This document shows positions 46,559-53,764 of a stretch of 55,555 bases of DNA, one piece after another. A program made the translations under genes and the position numbers. Position 1 is the stretch's first letter. Every line of letters starts with the position of its first letter. The stretch comes from Eggerthellales bacterium (GTDB taxonomy: Bacteria > Actinomycetota > Coriobacteriia > Coriobacteriales > Eggerthellaceae): the NCBI GenBank assembly GCA_029101185.1, contig JAQXQN010000019.1, forward strand, positions 1 through 55,555, in the 5' to 3' direction. The notes under the pieces were generated by a model. The model did not search any database. It saw only the letters and a program-made list of their open reading frames with translations, and had not been told where the DNA came from.

Positions 46559-47239
46559 ATGTGCAGCCGACAGTCCCATCGTGAATCCCCGAAACCCTGG
46601 AGTGCTCTTGTGGGGGCAGGCCCCTTCAACGAAGGACACTTCGCCAAGGAGGCCTTTGGCTTCGTGTTGGCGGCAGACGGGGGATACGCCCATCTGGCGG
46701 GACATGGGTTGGCGCCTGATTTCGCCCTGGGGGACTTTGATTCTCTGGGGTATGTGCCTGCAGATGTGCCCTGCGAGATCCATCCAACCATGAAAGACGC
46801 CAGCGATACCGCATTGGCCCTTGCTTGGCTTAAGGCTCGGGATTATGAGGCAGTGGCGGTCTACGGCGTCCTTGGGGGCCAGCGGCCCGAGCACACTTTT
46901 GCCGCCCTGGCCTCCCTTGCTCGGGCGGCCTCGGAGGGGCTGCGGGTGGTGGCGGTCGGGGAGGAACATATGGTTTGGGCCATCCATTCCGATAGCCAGA
47001 TTCAGGGTTGTTTGGAACTGCCCGCCCTGCAAGAGGGCTTCGTGTCCCTGTTTGCTTTCGGAGGGCCGGTTGCGGGTTTGAGCGTCCAGGGACTGAAGTA
47101 TGAGACGAAGGGTACAGACCTTAGGCCTGATTCCACTTTGGGTCTGTCAAACGAATTCTGCGGCGTCCCGAGCCGAATAACCCTCGAAGCGGGCACCTTG
47201 CTTGTTTTCACCCCGCTTCTCGGGCTGCCTGAGGCTTAG
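46559..47239 (+). CDS. thiN: Thiamine pyrophosphokinase
   Basis: Converts thiamine to the active cofactor TPP. The 226 residues have LAADGGYAHLAGHGLAPDFALGDFDSLG near 37-64 with the DGG and GDFDS metal/nucleotide motifs, KDASDTALAL near 79-88 and GVLGGQRPEHTFA near 101-113, where the usual GGR-DH is GGQRPEH. AAAGGAGG precedes the ATG. It ends just before the TPP riboswitch that controls the following thiM-thiE-thiD genes and is itself outside that control. Its product (TPP) is the riboswitch ligand. Confidence 0.93.
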   Translation: MCSRQSHRESPKPWSALVGAGPFNEGHFAKEAFGFVLAADGGYAHLAGHGLAPDFALGDFDSLGYVPADVPCEIHPTMKDASDTALALAWLKARDYEAVAVYGVLGGQRPEHTFAALASLARAASEGLRVVAVGEEHMVWAIHSDSQIQGCLELPALQEGFVSLFAFGGPVAGLSVQGLKYETKGTDLRPDSTLGLSNEFCGVPSRITLEAGTLLVFTPLLGLPEA

Positions 47240-47255
47240 GGAACTATACTTGCTC

Positions 47256-47343
47256 GTATCGGGGAGCTTGCTGCTGCGGGCTGAGAGGAGGGGAGCACCC
47301 CTCGACCCGTTGAACCTGTTTGGATAATGCCAGCGAAGGGAGT
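47256..47343 (+). promoter_or_regulatory. TPP riboswitch (THI element)
   Basis: The conserved blocks CGGGGAGC, GGCTGAGAGG and CGACCCGTTGAACCTG...TGGATAATGCCAGCG appear in the right order and spacing; these form the pyrimidine- and pyrophosphate-binding arms of the TPP aptamer. The 3' end (GAAGGGAG) is also the ribosome site of thiM, eight bases before its ATG, so regulation is probably by hiding that site when TPP is bound. No separate terminator hairpin is seen, which favours translational control. Confidence 0.95.
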
Positions 47344-47350
47344 CTTACTT

Positions 47351-48220
47351 ATGGCACCACTGTATGCAACCACCCCAGAAATTCAGGACGGCATCCGTCG
47401 CGCCGCCTCCGTCCTGCGTGAGAAGGGCGCTTTGGTGCACTGCATCACCAACTACGTGACGGTGGAAAGCTGTGCAAACGCCGTTCTTGCGGTGGGGGCA
47501 AGCCCCATCATGTCGGACGAGCCCACGGATGTAGAGGACATCCAGAACATCTGCGGCGCTCTGGTAATCAACATTGGCACCCTGAATCAACAGACCATTC
47601 AGGGCATGATGGCGGCAGGTGATGCGGCGGCCCGCGCCAAGCATCCCATCGTGCTTGACCCGGTGGGGGCAGGCGCTTCTCGTCTGCGCACCCATGTGTC
47701 AAGCACTCTGCTTAACACCCTGCCTGTGACCTTGATTAGGTCGAATATGTCCGAGGCCAAGGCCCTTTCCGGAGCAAGCGCAAAGACCAAGGGCGTAGAC
47801 GTGAACCCTGAGGATGCGGTTACCCCGGAGAATCTGGAGCGGTCAGCACGCTTCGCCCGGGACCTTGCCCGCAACGCCGGGTGCGTGGTGGCCATCACCG
47901 GGGCTATCGACCTGATTTCCGATGGGCAGCGGGTCTTCGCGGTGGGCAACGGCTCTCCCATGCAGGGCCGCATCACCGGTGCCGGCTGTATGCTTTCCGC
48001 CTTCAGCGGCGGGTATCTGGCGGCAAATCCTGAGGACGCCCTGTTTGCCGCCCTGGCGGCTGTGGTTCATGCTGGAGTTGCCGGGCAGCGGGCCCAGGCG
48101 CGGATGGAGGGCAACCCCCAGGACGGCACAGGAAGCTTCCGCACCTATCTGATGGATGCCCTGAGCACCCTGACCCCTGATCAGCTGGCCGCAGAGGCCC
48201 GGGTTGAGCAGGTCCTCTAG
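47351..48220 (+). CDS. thiM: Hydroxyethylthiazole kinase
   Basis: Salvages the thiazole half of thiamine by phosphorylating hydroxyethylthiazole. The 289 residues start at ATG 47351; the track's ATG at 47327 lies within the riboswitch. HCITNYVTVESCANAVLAVGASPIMSDEP (about 31-59) is the substrate-binding signature; LDPVGAGASR near 105-114 and GNGSPMQGRITGAGCMLSAF near 199-218 hold the ribokinase-like catalytic Cys/Asp region. Its product is used by ThiE, encoded immediately downstream. Confidence 0.97.
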   Translation: MAPLYATTPEIQDGIRRAASVLREKGALVHCITNYVTVESCANAVLAVGASPIMSDEPTDVEDIQNICGALVINIGTLNQQTIQGMMAAGDAAARAKHPIVLDPVGAGASRLRTHVSSTLLNTLPVTLIRSNMSEAKALSGASAKTKGVDVNPEDAVTPENLERSARFARDLARNAGCVVAITGAIDLISDGQRVFAVGNGSPMQGRITGAGCMLSAFSGGYLAANPEDALFAALAAVVHAGVAGQRAQARMEGNPQDGTGSFRTYLMDALSTLTPDQLAAEARVEQVL

Positions 48221-48236
48221 GACAGGGGCGTTGGAT

Positions 48237-48959
48237 ATGGATCGGGCTATGGCGGGGGATTGTGTGCAAGCCCGCGCACAATCTCAGGCCCCTGATTCCC
48301 CCCGCAGATGGCTGCAAGAGCACCCTGAGGCGTTGATTCTCTATGGGGTGAGCGACAATGCCTGGCTTGCTGGCAGGACTCTCGGGGAGTGCTGCGCTCA
48401 GGCGGTTTCAGGAGGCGTGAGCTTTCTTCAAATCAGGGATAAGGAAGCCTCCACGGCACGGCTGGTGGAGGAGTATCGGCAGGTTTCCTCCTGCCTGGCC
48501 GAGACGCTGGGTTGCTGGGTGCCGCTGGTGATTAATGACGATGTTGCCGCCGCCCTTGCATCCGGCGCCGACGGGGTTCATGTGGGCCAGGATGACATGG
48601 CCTGCGCCCGGGCCCGGCAGATGCTTGGCCCCCATAAGATTGTGGGGGTGTCCGCTCAAACGGTGGAGCAGGCCCTTGCTGCCCAGGAGGCTGGGGCTGA
48701 TTACCTGGGGGTGGGGGCACTGATTCCTACACCCACCAAGCCCGATGCGGTTGATGTTACCTACCAGCAGCTGCAAGAGATCTGCCAGGCGGTGGATATC
48801 CCTGTGGTGGGCATTGGCGGGCTGAATCTGAACACCTTGAAAGTCCTTAAGGGCAGCGGCGTTGCTGGGGCAGCGGTGGTGTCCGCCGTGTTTGCCGCCG
48901 AAGACATCCGCCAGGCAAGCGCGGATTTGCGAAGGGAGCTTAATCGTGTCCTTACCTGA
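48237..48959 (+). CDS. thiE: Thiamine phosphate synthase
   Basis: Joins the pyrimidine pyrophosphate (from ThiD) and the thiazole phosphate (from ThiM). The 240 residues form a TIM barrel: LYGVSDNAW near 36-44, SFLQIRDKEA near 64-73, VPLVINDDV near 96-104, GADGVHVGQDDM near 109-120, and GVGALIPTPTKPDA near 156-169. The first 30 residues precede the barrel, so the true start could be later or at the upstream TTG; ATG 48237 has AGGGG upstream. Its end overlaps thiD by 14 bases. Confidence 0.95.
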   Translation: MDRAMAGDCVQARAQSQAPDSPRRWLQEHPEALILYGVSDNAWLAGRTLGECCAQAVSGGVSFLQIRDKEASTARLVEEYRQVSSCLAETLGCWVPLVINDDVAAALASGADGVHVGQDDMACARARQMLGPHKIVGVSAQTVEQALAAQEAGADYLGVGALIPTPTKPDAVDVTYQQLQEICQAVDIPVVGIGGLNLNTLKVLKGSGVAGAAVVSAVFAAEDIRQASADLRRELNRVLT

Positions 48960-49809
48960 ATGGAGCCTTCCTGCATGCCCCCATATCCCAAGTGTGCTCA
49001 CCATCGCGGGATCTGATAGCAGCGGTGGGGCGGGTATCCAGGCGGATATCAAGACCATCACCGCCTGCGGCTGCTTTGCCCAAAGCGCCATTGCGGCACT
49101 GACGGCGCAAAACACCCTTGGAGTCGCCCAGGTGGTCAACATTGATCCTCAAGCCTTGGTCAACCAGATCATGGCGGTGTTTGACGATATTGCCCCTGCA
49201 GCGGTCAAGGTGGGCATGCTTTCCACCGCGGACAACATGAGGGCCACCTCCCGGGTGCTTAAGGAACTTGCGCAGCAGGGCAGGGGGCCGCAGTACGTGG
49301 TGGTAGACCCGGTGATGGTGGCCACAAGCGGCGCCGCCCTGATGGACGGGGATGCCGCAGAGGCCCTTGAGGAGCTCATGGGTCAGGCATGCGTCATCAC
49401 CCCTAACATCCCTGAGGCCCAGGTGCTCTGCGGGATGGAGATTCGCACCCCCCAGGAGATGGAGCAGGCAGCGGTGCTCCTAGCGAAGCGTACCAGGAGC
49501 GCAGTGCTGCTCAAGGGCGGGCATTTCTGGGGGGATACCTGTAACGATCTGCTGATGGAGCCCGATGGATCCGCCCAATGGTTTGAGGGGCCCCGGGTCA
49601 AGACTGAAAACACCCATGGCACGGGGTGCACCCTGTCAAGCGCTTTGGCAAGCGGCCTTGCCCGGGGAATGGATATTCCTCGGGCGGTACGCTTCGCTAA
49701 GGACTATGTGGCGGGAGCCCTTGCCTCCGGGTTGGACCTGGGGCGGGGGTCGGGGCCTGTAGACCACATGTGGATGTATCGGAAGACGAATGAAGCCGCC
49801 TGTCAATAA
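48946..49809 (+). CDS. thiD: Hydroxymethylpyrimidine (phosphate) kinase
   Basis: Phosphorylates HMP and HMP-phosphate to the pyrophosphate used by ThiE. The 287 residues start at GTG 48946, which has GGAG nine bases upstream inside thiE; the track's longer start runs in the thiE frame region. LTIAGSDSSGGAGIQADIKT near 18-37 is the family's opening, VDPVMVATSG near 120-129 and the anion-hole stretch KTENTHGTGCTLSSALA near 217-233 hold the catalytic Asp/Cys/Gly residues. It is the last gene of the thiamine operon; a 32-bp palindrome follows. Confidence 0.97.
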   Translation: MSLPEWSLPACPHIPSVLTIAGSDSSGGAGIQADIKTITACGCFAQSAIAALTAQNTLGVAQVVNIDPQALVNQIMAVFDDIAPAAVKVGMLSTADNMRATSRVLKELAQQGRGPQYVVVDPVMVATSGAALMDGDAAEALEELMGQACVITPNIPEAQVLCGMEIRTPQEMEQAAVLLAKRTRSAVLLKGGHFWGDTCNDLLMEPDGSAQWFEGPRVKTENTHGTGCTLSSALASGLARGMDIPRAVRFAKDYVAGALASGLDLGRGSGPVDHMWMYRKTNEAACQ

Positions 49810-49834
49810 TCACTGCCAATAAACTGGTGTACCC

Positions 49835-49866
49835 GTGGGGTACTTTAGTTAACTAAAGTACCCCAC
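49835..49866. repeat. Perfect 32-bp palindrome
   Basis: GTGGGGTACTTTAGTT is followed without a gap by its exact reverse complement. No T run follows (CCAAAATGAC), so it is not a typical terminator. It lies 26 bases after thiD and may be an operator, a processing site or a cruciform-forming element. Confidence 0.9.
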
Positions 49867-49888
49867 CCAAAATGACGCATATATGAGT

Positions 49889-49918
49889 CAGGCCCCATCC
49901 TACGCAGGGTGGGGCCTG
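49889..49918. terminator. Hairpin terminator after the thiamine operon
   Basis: CAGGCCCCA...CC pairs with GGGTGGGGCCTG around a short loop; the tail CTTGTGG is only weakly T-rich. It probably ends the thi transcript. Confidence 0.6.
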
Positions 49919-49967
49919 CTTGTGGGGCAGCATTTGAGCGGGGGTGTGCAATCCGAGATTCAGGTAA

Positions 49968-49993
49968 TAAAAAAGAGCCCCGAAAGGCTCTGA
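49968..49993 (-). terminator. Terminator of the tRNA-Gln-Glu transcript
   Basis: On the minus strand AGAGCC and GGCTCT form a stem around TTTCGG, followed by TTTTTTATT. It lies just past tRNA-Glu(CUC). Confidence 0.85.
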
Positions 49994-50000
49994 AGATTCG

Positions 50001-50077
50001 TGGTAGCCCGGAGGGGATTCGAACCCCCGATCTCCGCCTTGAGAGGGCGGCGTCCTAAACCGCTAGACGACCGGGCC
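50001..50077 (-). tRNA. tRNA-Glu (CUC)
   Basis: On the minus strand: acceptor GGCCCGG/CCGGGCT, anticodon stem CCGCC/GGCGG around CTCTCAA (anticodon CTC), T loop TTCGAAT, encoded CCA. With the UUC gene at 9.5 kb both Glu codons have a dedicated tRNA. Confidence 0.96.
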
Positions 50078-50100
50078 ATGTACCTGGTGCTCTTGAGAAT

Positions 50101-50174
50101 TGGCTGGGGTGGAAGGAGTCGAACCCTCACATACGGCACCAGAAACCGCTGTCCTGCCATTAGACGACACCCCA
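50101..50174 (-). tRNA. tRNA-Gln (CUG)
   Basis: On the minus strand: acceptor TGGGGTG/CACCCCA, D stem GTCT/GGAC, anticodon stem GCGGT/GCCGT around TTCTGGT (anticodon CTG), T loop TTCGACT, encoded CCA. It is upstream of tRNA-Glu(CUC) in one transcript. Confidence 0.95.
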
Positions 50175-50208
50175 GTGCGCGTCGCGTTCATCTCAAGCGC
50201 AAGACAGT

Positions 50209-50237
50209 ATATTATGCATATGCCAGAGATGTGTCAA
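50209..50237 (-). promoter_or_regulatory. Promoter of tRNA-Gln and tRNA-Glu (CUC)
   Basis: On the minus strand TTGACA (50237-50232) and TAATAT (50214-50209) are exactly 17 bases apart, 35 bases before tRNA-Gln. Confidence 0.85.
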
Positions 50238-50512
50238 GCACGAATTTGAAGAAATTAGAAAAATGTTTGGCATGGCCTTCCGACCCGGTTTGTCGGCAGG
50301 ATCCCACTCTGTTCATCGCCGGCCGTCCCAGAGAGCAAAAATCCTAACGAATACACTGGCCACCATGGTGGCGGCATCCCGAATTCTTCCATCTTTCGGA
50401 ATCGGGAATCGGCCAAAACCGCGAAGGCTGCCCTAAGCCGAAAAGATGGCTAGAGGTTGCACAGGCTGCCGCAAGCCGCGAAGACGGCCTGGGCTGGTGA
50501 TGGGAGTGGGGG
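50238..50512. other. Intergenic region upstream of the SARP-like regulator gene
   Basis: No gene visible. It contains the 12-bp palindrome CCACCATGGTGG (near 50360) and an imperfect direct repeat beginning AGGCTGCC(N)2AAGCCG at 50425 and again at 50463 (38-base period). The repeat ends about 20 bases before the regulator's start, a plausible binding site for a self-regulating DNA-binding protein, though this is inference. Confidence 0.5.
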
Positions 50513-53500
50513 ATGAGGGGCTTTATCGTAGAGACCGCATGCAAGGGGAAACGGCCCGCCGGAGTGTTTCCCGTCGGACATCGGTGCAGGCAGCGGCTGA
50601 TCAAACGGATGCTGGTGGAAAGGTGCTCCCCCTGCTTTATTGTGGGGCCCGACGGCTTTGGGAAGACCGCCCTGGCGGCAGAGTATGCAGAGACGGTGCG
50701 GGGGTTCGTTGAGACCTTTTGGATCCCATGCCAGAGCCCCTGCTTTCTCAGGGATCTGGACTCCGAACAGATAGCCCGCTCCCTCAAGCGCCTGGTGCGC
50801 AAGTCCGGCTTGGTGGTCTTTGACGACCTTCCTTTTCTTGACGAGGACCGCGCACCCCGGTTTTCTCATGTCATTGATGAGCTAGTGGCTGCAGGATGGG
50901 AGGTAGTGGTCACCCTGCGGCCCCTGCACGACGTGTTCGGGGACCTGCAGCAGGGAAGATCGCGGATAGGACCCTTCGACTTGCTCCTTGACCGCGCGGA
51001 GATAGAGGAGTGTCTGGAGCTTCCTGGTCTTGACGGCAGACGGGAAGGGGCCCTGTCCATCACACGGCTGACCCGTCAGTCGGAGGTGTCTATCCAGGTG
51101 CCGTCTCTGGCCTGGGGTGGCGAAGGGGGCAGGGCGCAATTCGTCCAGAGCCTGAAAGATGAGCGTCCTCCCCTTGACGTGCGGCTCAACATTTTTGTCA
51201 TGCTGGTGCTTGGCATCGGGCAGGTCGCGGATCTGAGGAGCGCCTGCGGACAGCCCGCCCGGGATTCCTGGGGATACATTCTGGGTTCGTGCCCGTATGT
51301 TCGGGTGGATCAGGTGGAGGATTCCTTTACCGCCTGCGCCCTGTCCATTGAGGATATCGCCCGAGCCTATCGGGAGTCCATCTCCGGCATGGCGGCTGCA
51401 AGCCCCTTTGAGACCCAGGAGCGCCTGTGCTCCTATCTTGCGGAGCGCCTATGCTGCGCCGGCAATCTGCAGCGAGCGGCGCGGCTGGTGGGGGCGTTTT
51501 GTCCGAAAAAGCCTCGGCTGCGCTGGATACGCAGGATGCGGGCGGGGTATTTCAGCAAGGGCGAGATGCTGGCCATGGAGCGGCTCTACGAGTCGTTGGG
51601 GACACGGCCGGTGGGGGTGACCTTTGATGACGAAGCGTCCCAAGTGGAACGGCTTTATCTGCTTGGGGATGCCCAGGCGGCCTGTCAGGTGGCTTTTCGG
51701 TGCGTGCTTGGCACCATCACTTCAACGGCGCTTGCAGCCCGGGTGCTGACTGTGGTTCTTATCTGCCGGATCCCGGAGCATCGGGACAAGTCCGTGTCTC
51801 TTGCTCGCAGGGCCATGACCATGATCGAACGGGAGCTGTCCACCCCTGCGGCTCAAGAGGCCTTGGCCAAAGGAGAGGCGGCTGCTGTGGGAGAGAGTGC
51901 GGGGGATACTCGGATCCAGGCTGGCCTTTTGGCAAAGGAGGATGCTCTTGCGGTGCGCGAGTCGGGAGAGGACCAAGCCCGGGCCGCGCGCAAGACCATC
52001 ACCGCGTATCAGGGTGTGGTGGCACGTCAGCAGGCCGCCACGTTGCTCTCCTGTGCGTTGGCCCTGAGGGACGGACTGTATGAGCAGTGCCTTGAGCTGC
52101 TTTCCTGCATGGGTGACGCCTTGCGCAAGGACTGGCTGGGGGCGGAGATCTTAGCCCAGCTGCTTCAAGCTCCGAGCGCGGATTCCGAGACAGGCGCCAC
52201 CTCTCAGACGCCCTTTTCGGGGTCCGATTGGCGGGTAGAGGCCCTCATCCTGGCGAAAGGCCTGATGAGTTCAGGCGGGCTTTGGCCGTCTACGGGAGTG
52301 GTGGGACAGGCCTTGCTTCTTGACGCCCTTGGGACGGTATCAGGGGCGGATGGGGGATTGCGCCAGACGGAGCAGGCCTATCTCAGGGACATGATTGCCT
52401 CTCTATCCTGGCAGAGGACCCAGTGGAGTATGGCCTGTGGAGATACATCCTCCTCTGCCGGCGGGGCATCCCTTGCGGGGCTTTTCTCCTCGGCTCTGCA
52501 ACCCCAGGAGTCTGATTGGCAGGATGAGGGCATGCCGGGCAGGCAGGATTTTGCCACCCAGTCGGAGGCGGTCTCTTTGCAGGCACCTGCCGAGGGCAGT
52601 GCCGGGCCCTCCTTGCAGGTGGGTCTTGAGCATGGGGTGAATCGGGCCTATGGCGGATGGACCTGCAGTCCTGTGCAGCCTACCGCCTTAGGCTGCGGGT
52701 TGCAGGCGGCATCGGGGGTTGGGCACGCTTCGGTTTCGGGCGGGATGATCCGGACCTGCGATGGTTCCGCCTTTGCCATCAGGCCTTCCTACGGCACAGA
52801 GTCAACCCGGATTCCTTCGGGGCTTGTGGGTGCCCGGCTTGCGGGCTCTCGAGGAATTGACCCCCTGTACGTGAGGATGTTCGGGGGATTTGAGGTCTCG
52901 CGGGGGGAGGAGTGCATCGATCCTGCACGCTTCGTCAGGCAAAAAGCCAAGACGCTGCTGGCTATCCTGGCTCTGAACAGGGGAAAAGAGGTGTCCCGGT
53001 CCGAGATTCTCAGGGCCATGTGGCCGGATATGCCCAAGGAGCGCTCGGTGCGCAACTTCTATACCGTGTGGTCCCAAATGCGCCACGCCCTGATGCTCGA
53101 AACCGGCGAGTGCCCCTATGTGGCCCGGCACCAGAACTGCTGCAAGGTTGAAGCCCGCCTTGTCCACACGGACCTAGAGGAGTTTGACGCCCTGTGCAGG
53201 ACGTTGCTGTTTGGCTCCATTGACGGCCAGGATTGGCTGGGGATCCTCACAAGGCTCAAGGACCATTTTGCCGCGGGGCTTTTGCCTGCCGAGGAGGACA
53301 ATGCTTTGATCCTTATGGCTCGGCAGCGTTACGAAACCCAGATGGTTGACGCCTTCGTGGCAGGCTGCGAGCGCCTGTGCGACGTGCTGGACTTTAAAAA
53401 CGCCCTGTGGTTCGGCCGTGCCGCTGTGGAGTTTGCCCCTGATAGGGAGGACGGATACTGCGCTTTGATGTGGGCTCAGATTGAGGGCGGGCAGCTTTCC

Positions 53501-53668
53501 GCCGCTATGGCCACCTACGAAACCTGCCGCGGGCGGCTTCGGGATCATCTGGGGATAGACCCCTCCGCTCGGTTGATGGAGCTCCATCAACAGCTGGTCA
53601 ACGCTCGTGGTTCTTCTCTGGTCAGGGGGTCGAAGCGGACGGGAACGCGTAGGTCTGTGATAAAGTAG
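50513..53668 (+). CDS. STAND-type ATPase with C-terminal SARP (winged helix + BTAD) domains
   Basis: A 1,051-residue putative transcription regulator. The N-terminus carries a P-loop, GPDGFGKT (45-52), and a Walker B-like strand, LVVFDD (about 100-105), as in MalT/AfsR-type STAND ATPases that switch on ligand binding. A long middle region (about 250-780) looks helical in its first half and low-complexity later. The C-terminus begins again with structured text: YVRMFGGFEVSRGEE (about 786) opens an OmpR-type winged helix typical of SARPs, with the recognition region near KERSVRNFYTVWSQMR, followed by a BTAD domain ending ATYETCRGRLRDHLGIDPS. In AfsR the SARP part is N-terminal and the ATPase follows, so the order here is reversed. 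The target and ligand are unknown. The ATG has GGAG upstream. It is alone before secA. Confidence 0.88.
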   Translation: MRGFIVETACKGKRPAGVFPVGHRCRQRLIKRMLVERCSPCFIVGPDGFGKTALAAEYAETVRGFVETFWIPCQSPCFLRDLDSEQIARSLKRLVRKSGLVVFDDLPFLDEDRAPRFSHVIDELVAAGWEVVVTLRPLHDVFGDLQQGRSRIGPFDLLLDRAEIEECLELPGLDGRREGALSITRLTRQSEVSIQVPSLAWGGEGGRAQFVQSLKDERPPLDVRLNIFVMLVLGIGQVADLRSACGQPARDSWGYILGSCPYVRVDQVEDSFTACALSIEDIARAYRESISGMAAASPFETQERLCSYLAERLCCAGNLQRAARLVGAFCPKKPRLRWIRRMRAGYFSKGEMLAMERLYESLGTRPVGVTFDDEASQVERLYLLGDAQAACQVAFRCVLGTITSTALAARVLTVVLICRIPEHRDKSVSLARRAMTMIERELSTPAAQEALAKGEAAAVGESAGDTRIQAGLLAKEDALAVRESGEDQARAARKTITAYQGVVARQQAATLLSCALALRDGLYEQCLELLSCMGDALRKDWLGAEILAQLLQAPSADSETGATSQTPFSGSDWRVEALILAKGLMSSGGLWPSTGVVGQALLLDALGTVSGADGGLRQTEQAYLRDMIASLSWQRTQWSMACGDTSSSAGGASLAGLFSSALQPQESDWQDEGMPGRQDFATQSEAVSLQAPAEGSAGPSLQVGLEHGVNRAYGGWTCSPVQPTALGCGLQAASGVGHASVSGGMIRTCDGSAFAIRPSYGTESTRIPSGLVGARLAGSRGIDPLYVRMFGGFEVSRGEECIDPARFVRQKAKTLLAILALNRGKEVSRSEILRAMWPDMPKERSVRNFYTVWSQMRHALMLETGECPYVARHQNCCKVEARLVHTDLEEFDALCRTLLFGSIDGQDWLGILTRLKDHFAAGLLPAEEDNALILMARQRYETQMVDAFVAGCERLCDVLDFKNALWFGRAAVEFAPDREDGYCALMWAQIEGGQLSAAMATYETCRGRLRDHLGIDPSARLMELHQQLVNARGSSLVRGSKRTGTRRSVIK

Positions 53669-53764
53669 CCGTTTATGGAGTGTGCCGAAGCGTCCTTTTG
53701 TGCCAGGTGTGGCAGGGACCCTGCGGTGCGCGGAAACATGACACAACGTCCCGAAAGGGTGAAC
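53669..53764 (+). promoter_or_regulatory. Gap upstream of secA
   Basis: 96 bases without a gene. It holds one CGAAGCGT word (53686-53693, GCCGAAGCGTCC) and, at its end, the secA ribosome site GAAAGGG. No clear promoter or terminator is seen. Confidence 0.4.
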
